DNA from: an uncultured Clostridia bacterium
GTDB lineage: Bacteria; Bacillota; Clostridia; Lachnospirales; Anaerotignaceae
Length of the DNA stretch: 17,446 nt
Reading direction: 5' to 3'
Assembly (NCBI GenBank): GCA_910586765.1
Contig: CAJUJJ010000044.1
Location: forward strand, 1-17,446
The notes beneath the pieces are model-generated. The model was not told where the DNA came from and ran no database searches. It saw only the letters and a list, made by a program, of their open reading frames with translations. Position 1 is the first letter of the stretch. Each line of letters starts with the position of its first letter. Shown in pieces: positions 13,530 through 17,446 of this stretch. The translations under genes were made by a program, and so were the position numbers.

Positions 13530-16500
13530 CTATGCAACATTTGCTTTCATATTTGGCAATAATTTCTGTAATTCTTTTGCAATAGTTTCTGCTACTTCAT
13601 TCGCTATTTCTGGCATTTGTTGTCTTATTGTTGTAACAATGCTTTCTTTATCTCCTGTTGCATTACTTGCAAATGTAAAATTCATACCACCTATACTAAT
13701 TGTAATGTTACTTGGTGTTGCTTCTTTTTTATTTTCTACTTCTTCAAACATAGATTTATAATCTATACTACCACCAAATATACCACCTTGTGCGTGTTTT
13801 GGAAGCATACCTAACAATTCACCTGTTTGCTGCCATAGTGCTATCCCTCTATGTTTATTTGTACCAGTAAGGGGAATAATCGCCTCTGCACCTGCTTCTC
13901 CAATCATTCCTAAATGCGGTTTATTTACAATACCACCCATTGCTTTTTTATCTACATTTTGATTTGTTAATTTATCCAAAGCCATACTAATTCCTGTTCC
14001 TAAAGGATTTGTAAATCTTTTTATCATATCTTGAGGTTGAACGCCATGATATGTTATTTTAAATAGCAACTCTGTATTAATTCTATCTGGCAGTTCTCCA
14101 TAGGTATCTTTCAACTCAAGTACTTTTCTAATGGCATTTTCTAATACTTTTTGACTAGTAGCGTCCATTTCATCATACTTTCCTATTGCTTGTTCTATTG
14201 GTTCTCCATATTCCATTTCTATTAAATTTAATGCAGCTTCACTTTCAGCTTTAATTTCAATTTGTAGTTCATTTTCTTTTTTCATTGCTGCTGAATATTT
14301 CGGAAGAGTATTATTTTGCTGAAATTTTATAGCTTTCAATGCTGTACCTTCTATATCTTCAGGAATATACATTCCTTCATTTAAACCAGCACTAATATTA
14401 TTTTCTTTCATAATAGCTCTTGCTCGTCTTTCGTTTTCTTCATATTGTTTTCGATTATTTCCATAATCTATCCAATCTTGTGTATTTCCTGTTTTATTTT
14501 TTTCAAATGATTCCATTTTCATTTTCAGTGTTTTATTTTCTAAAATAATATCACTAATTTCTTTTTCTGCACTTTCTAATCCTTGTTCTTTTTTTTGCAA
14601 ATCAGAAACTTCTTTTTTGCTGTCAATATAATCTTGTTTCATTTTATCAACATTTTTTTCATTTTCTAAAACAGTTTGTCTCAAATTTACTCTTTGTAAT
14701 TCCTTGTTCGCTCTGTTATACTCTTGTACTTTTTCAATTCTATCATCTATTTTGCCATTAATAATATCCTCCTTGCTTATCATATCTGGATAAAGAGCAA
14801 CTAACCTTTCTGTAATGTCATTTAATTCTTGCTGTTTTTGTAATCTATCTTCTTCTGATAAATCCGTTTTATCTAACTCCTGCTTTATGTCTTTCCATAT
14901 ATTTTTTAAATGTTCTGTTTCCCATATCAAATCATTTGCGTTTTTTAAGTTACTTCTTATGTTTTGAGTATCACTAATATTTTTTTGAATTGTTTCTTGT
15001 TGCTTTTCTGCTTCTGTTTTAAAAAATTTATCTCCAGAAAGCAAAGCACCAATACCACCAACACCTGCACCTATCAAGCCTCCTATTAAATGTCCTGCAC
15101 CTGGCACAACACCACCAATCATTGCACCGATTGCTGCACCACCACCAACCATACCTAATTTTGAGGCACCTCTCGCATAATGTTCTGATTCAAAATCTTT
15201 TAAACCTTTTACAATACCAGCTAAACCTAATACACCACCTGCAACAGAACCAAGTCCTAATGCAGATGTTGCACCAGCACTCAATGCACCACCACTTCCA
15301 GCACCTAAAAAAGTACCAATTTTAGTGCCTAATCCTAATATGCCTGTTCCTGCTGAAGCATTGCCTAATAATTTTGAAAGCAATCCTCCACCACCTACAG
15401 GAGGAGGAACACTAGGTTGTGTTGGAGTTGGTGTTGGCACTGGTGTTGGTGTTGGTGTTGGTGTCGGCACTGGTGTTGGTGTTGGAATTGAAGTTGGCGC
15501 TGGAATAGGTGTTGATGGTATACCACTAGAAAACATCTTTTTTACTTTCATACCGCCATAAGCCAGTAGTCCAGCAGAAAGCCAACTACCACCTGTTGCT
15601 TGTTCTCCTCCTGGCAATATTTTAGAAGCATTTACAACAAGTTCTTTTGACTTTTCTTTGAGTCCTTCCCATATTTTACTACCATCAAAACCATTTATAA
15701 AACCTTCTGCAAAACTTTTGCCTATATCAAAACCACTGTCTGTAGCTTCTCCTAAATCAACGCCCAACAGTGCTGATATACCTGCTGTCAATGCAGAACT
15801 AATACCATATCCTATGTTATTTGCTACACCACAAGCCCATTCTTTTCCTTTACTGCTCCACCATTGACTGAATGGTTCTGCTATGATTTTATCCCACGCA
15901 ATACTCATTTTGCCAGATAAATCCGCATTTTGCCATTCCTTACTGCTTTTAAATTCTTTTACTGTACTTTCTATTTTTTCTATTCTATATTGGAATTTTT
16001 CTGCTGCTTTTGTAAGTTTCTGTCCAAATGAAAGTGTTAAGTCTTTGCTCCACTGTAAAAACTTTCTGGCACTTGGTTGGAATTTATCCATAAAATCAAG
16101 TTGTACACTTTCCACCGCACTCTGTAATGCTTTAACATCACCATAAATATTGTCATTCATAATATTTGCCATTTCTTCTAATGCACCGCTTGAATTTGCA
16201 ACTTTATCTTTTAATTCGTCATATTCTCCACTCACACCAGATAACAAATGCTGTAACTCACTCATTCGTGTTTTGCCACCTATTGCACCTAAATAATAGT
16301 CTTTTTCTTCCTGTGACAAATCTTTTATTTTATCGTTTAATTCTTTTAATACATTAGCATATCCCTTAAAATTACCTTGTGCGTCATAGGCACTTAAATT
16401 TAATTTTTTCATTGCTGTTCCAGCAATTCCATTGCCCATTGTTAAATTCTGCAGTACAGAATTTAAAGCATTTCCTGCTTCACTGCCTTTGACACCTCTA

Positions 16501-17312
16501 TTTGCAAGCACACCAATTAAAGCACTGGCTTCATCGTGAGCAATTCCTCTATTTTTTGCAGTGCCGCCAAATTCTAAAAATGCCTCCATCATAGCATCAA
16601 TATTGGTATTCGAACTAGAAGCTGTTTTCGCAACTTTATCCAAATAATCTTGTAACTCTCCTGTACCAATACCTAAACTACTCATACTATCTGTTACAAG
16701 GTCACTTGTTCTGCCTAAATCCAAATTACCAGCTTCAGATAATCGCAATACAGGCTGTATCGCTTCTTTCATTTGGTCTTTATTCCAGCCAGCCAGAGCC
16801 ATATATCCTAATGCGTCAGCAGCTTCACTTGCAGACTTTGTTGTGGTTTTTCCCATTTCTCTAGCTACTTTTGTTAATTCAGCCATTTCTTGTGGATTTG
16901 AACCACTTAATGCTTTTACAGTGCTAACACTTTTTTCAAAATTTTGATAGGTCTGAAAAGTGCTTGCTGCCCCTGCCGATATTCCTAGTACAGCACCAGC
17001 CTGAAATATAGGATTTTTAAGCATATTGAGTATGCCTTTTAATGGTGCAGTTGCTTTATCTAATACTTTGACAGATACATTCCACGTTTTTCTACCCAAA
17101 CTATAAACTGTTTTAGAAATTCTTTCTATAGCTTGTGTTGCCTTATCTCTTACATTTAAAGCTACTTCGCTTTTTTTTATTTTAGACATCTGTTTTTTCA
17201 TTTTTTCAATGCTTTTTCCCAGCCTGTCTACATTTTCTCTTACCTTTTGTACTCCTGCACTTGTTTGGTCTTGCAGCCTTGCTGCAATGTCAATTACTAC
17301 TGTTTGTGCCAA
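13530..17312 (-). CDS. Tail tape measure protein (TP901 type)
   Basis: 1260 residues from TTG 17312, which lies five bases after GAGGTGG; GTG codons at 17321 and 17318 are part of that ribosome site. It sets tail length and is ejected at infection. Residues about 20-80 are helical; about 110-420 match the TP901 tape measure core, with ALSGSNPQEMAELTKVAREM, ALGYMALAGWNKDQM and ALIGVLANRGVKGSEAGNAL. A Pro-Thr linker of repeated PTPTPVP occupies about 595-640. A Gly/Ala-rich hydrophobic region (about 640-770) could span the membrane. A coiled coil fills about 770-1050. The C-terminal LGMIGEAGAEAIIPLTG motif is typical of tape measures. No peptidoglycan hydrolase domain is seen. It is not next to the tail chaperone, and is followed by a lipoprotein gene instead of baseplate genes. 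Confidence 0.9.
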   Translation of the reverse strand: MAQTVVIDIAARLQDQTSAGVQKVRENVDRLGKSIEKMKKQMSKIKKSEVALNVRDKATQAIERISKTVYSLGRKTWNVSVKVLDKATAPLKGILNMLKNPIFQAGAVLGISAGAASTFQTYQNFEKSVSTVKALSGSNPQEMAELTKVAREMGKTTTKSASEAADALGYMALAGWNKDQMKEAIQPVLRLSEAGNLDLGRTSDLVTDSMSSLGIGTGELQDYLDKVAKTASSSNTNIDAMMEAFLEFGGTAKNRGIAHDEASALIGVLANRGVKGSEAGNALNSVLQNLTMGNGIAGTAMKKLNLSAYDAQGNFKGYANVLKELNDKIKDLSQEEKDYYLGAIGGKTRMSELQHLLSGVSGEYDELKDKVANSSGALEEMANIMNDNIYGDVKALQSAVESVQLDFMDKFQPSARKFLQWSKDLTLSFGQKLTKAAEKFQYRIEKIESTVKEFKSSKEWQNADLSGKMSIAWDKIIAEPFSQWWSSKGKEWACGVANNIGYGISSALTAGISALLGVDLGEATDSGFDIGKSFAEGFINGFDGSKIWEGLKEKSKELVVNASKILPGGEQATGGSWLSAGLLAYGGMKVKKMFSSGIPSTPIPAPTSIPTPTPVPTPTPTPTPVPTPTPTQPSVPPPVGGGGLLSKLLGNASAGTGILGLGTKIGTFLGAGSGGALSAGATSALGLGSVAGGVLGLAGIVKGLKDFESEHYARGASKLGMVGGGAAIGAMIGGVVPGAGHLIGGLIGAGVGGIGALLSGDKFFKTEAEKQQETIQKNISDTQNIRSNLKNANDLIWETEHLKNIWKDIKQELDKTDLSEEDRLQKQQELNDITERLVALYPDMISKEDIINGKIDDRIEKVQEYNRANKELQRVNLRQTVLENEKNVDKMKQDYIDSKKEVSDLQKKEQGLESAEKEISDIILENKTLKMKMESFEKNKTGNTQDWIDYGNNRKQYEENERRARAIMKENNISAGLNEGMYIPEDIEGTALKAIKFQQNNTLPKYSAAMKKENELQIEIKAESEAALNLIEMEYGEPIEQAIGKYDEMDATSQKVLENAIRKVLELKDTYGELPDRINTELLFKITYHGVQPQDMIKRFTNPLGTGISMALDKLTNQNVDKKAMGGIVNKPHLGMIGEAGAEAIIPLTGTNKHRGIALWQQTGELLGMLPKHAQGGIFGGSIDYKSMFEEVENKKEATPSNITISIGGMNFTFASNATGDKESIVTTIRQQMPEIANEVAETIAKELQKLLPNMKANVA

Positions 17313-17327
17313 TTTCACCACCTCATA

Positions 17328-17446
17328 TTATATCCAGCCATTTTTTCTATCTTTATCAGCAAAGTAACTTGGTGGTACAATAGCTGTATTACCTTTTGTC
17401 AACTCTGCAAATCCATTACTAGAAGCATCTGCCATATCTTTATATT
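17328..17446 (-). CDS. 3' end of an unrecognised gene upstream of the tape measure
   Basis: An open frame enters from the window edge and ends with TAA at 17330-17328, seven bases before the GTG at 17321. The 38 visible residues include DMADASSNGFAELTKGNTAI and end DKDRKNGWI. I do not recognise the family. It does not resemble an XkdN-type chaperone or its frameshift extension, which are the usual neighbours here. The tight spacing to the tape measure supports a shared operon. Confidence 0.5.
   Translation of the reverse strand, partial: YKDMADASSNGFAELTKGNTAIVPPSYFADKDRKNGWI

Noticed and set aside
15405..15545. Repeat tract that could be read as a tandem or CRISPR-like repeat
   Set aside because: The unit is six bases with no spacers and stays in frame; it encodes the Pro-Thr linker of the tape measure.

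Overview
This is the structural (virion assembly) region of a contractile-tailed prophage or phage from a low-GC Bacillota host, most likely an anaerobic clostridial or gut lineage. The evidence is strong AT-richness, AGGAGG-type ribosome sites, TTG starts behind strong Shine-Dalgarno sequences, and XkdF/XkdK/XkdM/XkdN-type and MuF-type proteins. Every gene I accept lies on the minus strand, so transcription runs from high to low coordinates. No terminase, integrase, lysis or baseplate gene is visible.

Right end (17446-12300): the last 38 codons of an unrecognised gene, a 1260-residue TP901-type tail tape measure protein with a Pro-Thr linker, then a lipoprotein cargo gene ending in a terminator. 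After it come a tiny leader-like ORF and a second terminator.

Centre (12284-4620): a compact head-to-tail block of capsid cement protein, major capsid protein, SAP/HeH-like small protein, gp6-like adaptor, head closure protein, gp10-like protein, tail terminator, a small acidic/basic protein, contractile sheath and tail tube. It is followed by a DinJ/YafQ toxin-antitoxin pair with its own 11-bp operator dyad and terminator, and by an XkdN-like tail assembly chaperone. The chaperone ends on a textbook A AAA AAC slippery heptamer that yields a gpGT-like fusion. A terminator closes the block.

Left end (4586-1): portal, a MuF head-morphogenesis protein carrying a C-terminal HExxH metalloprotease-like domain, a small acidic gene translationally coupled to it (candidate immunity protein) and a terminator. 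Two small unknown genes, an XkdF-type prohead protease with a terminator, and the start of a scaffold-like gene follow.

Two points stand out. First, the modules are all on one strand but in the order tape measure, capsid-to-chaperone, portal-to-protease, which is neither the usual Mu/PBSX order nor a circular permutation of it; the joints coincide with terminators. Second, the MuF protein looks like a phage-borne polymorphic toxin with an adjacent immunity candidate. Functions are assigned from recognised family signatures and gene context, without database searches.
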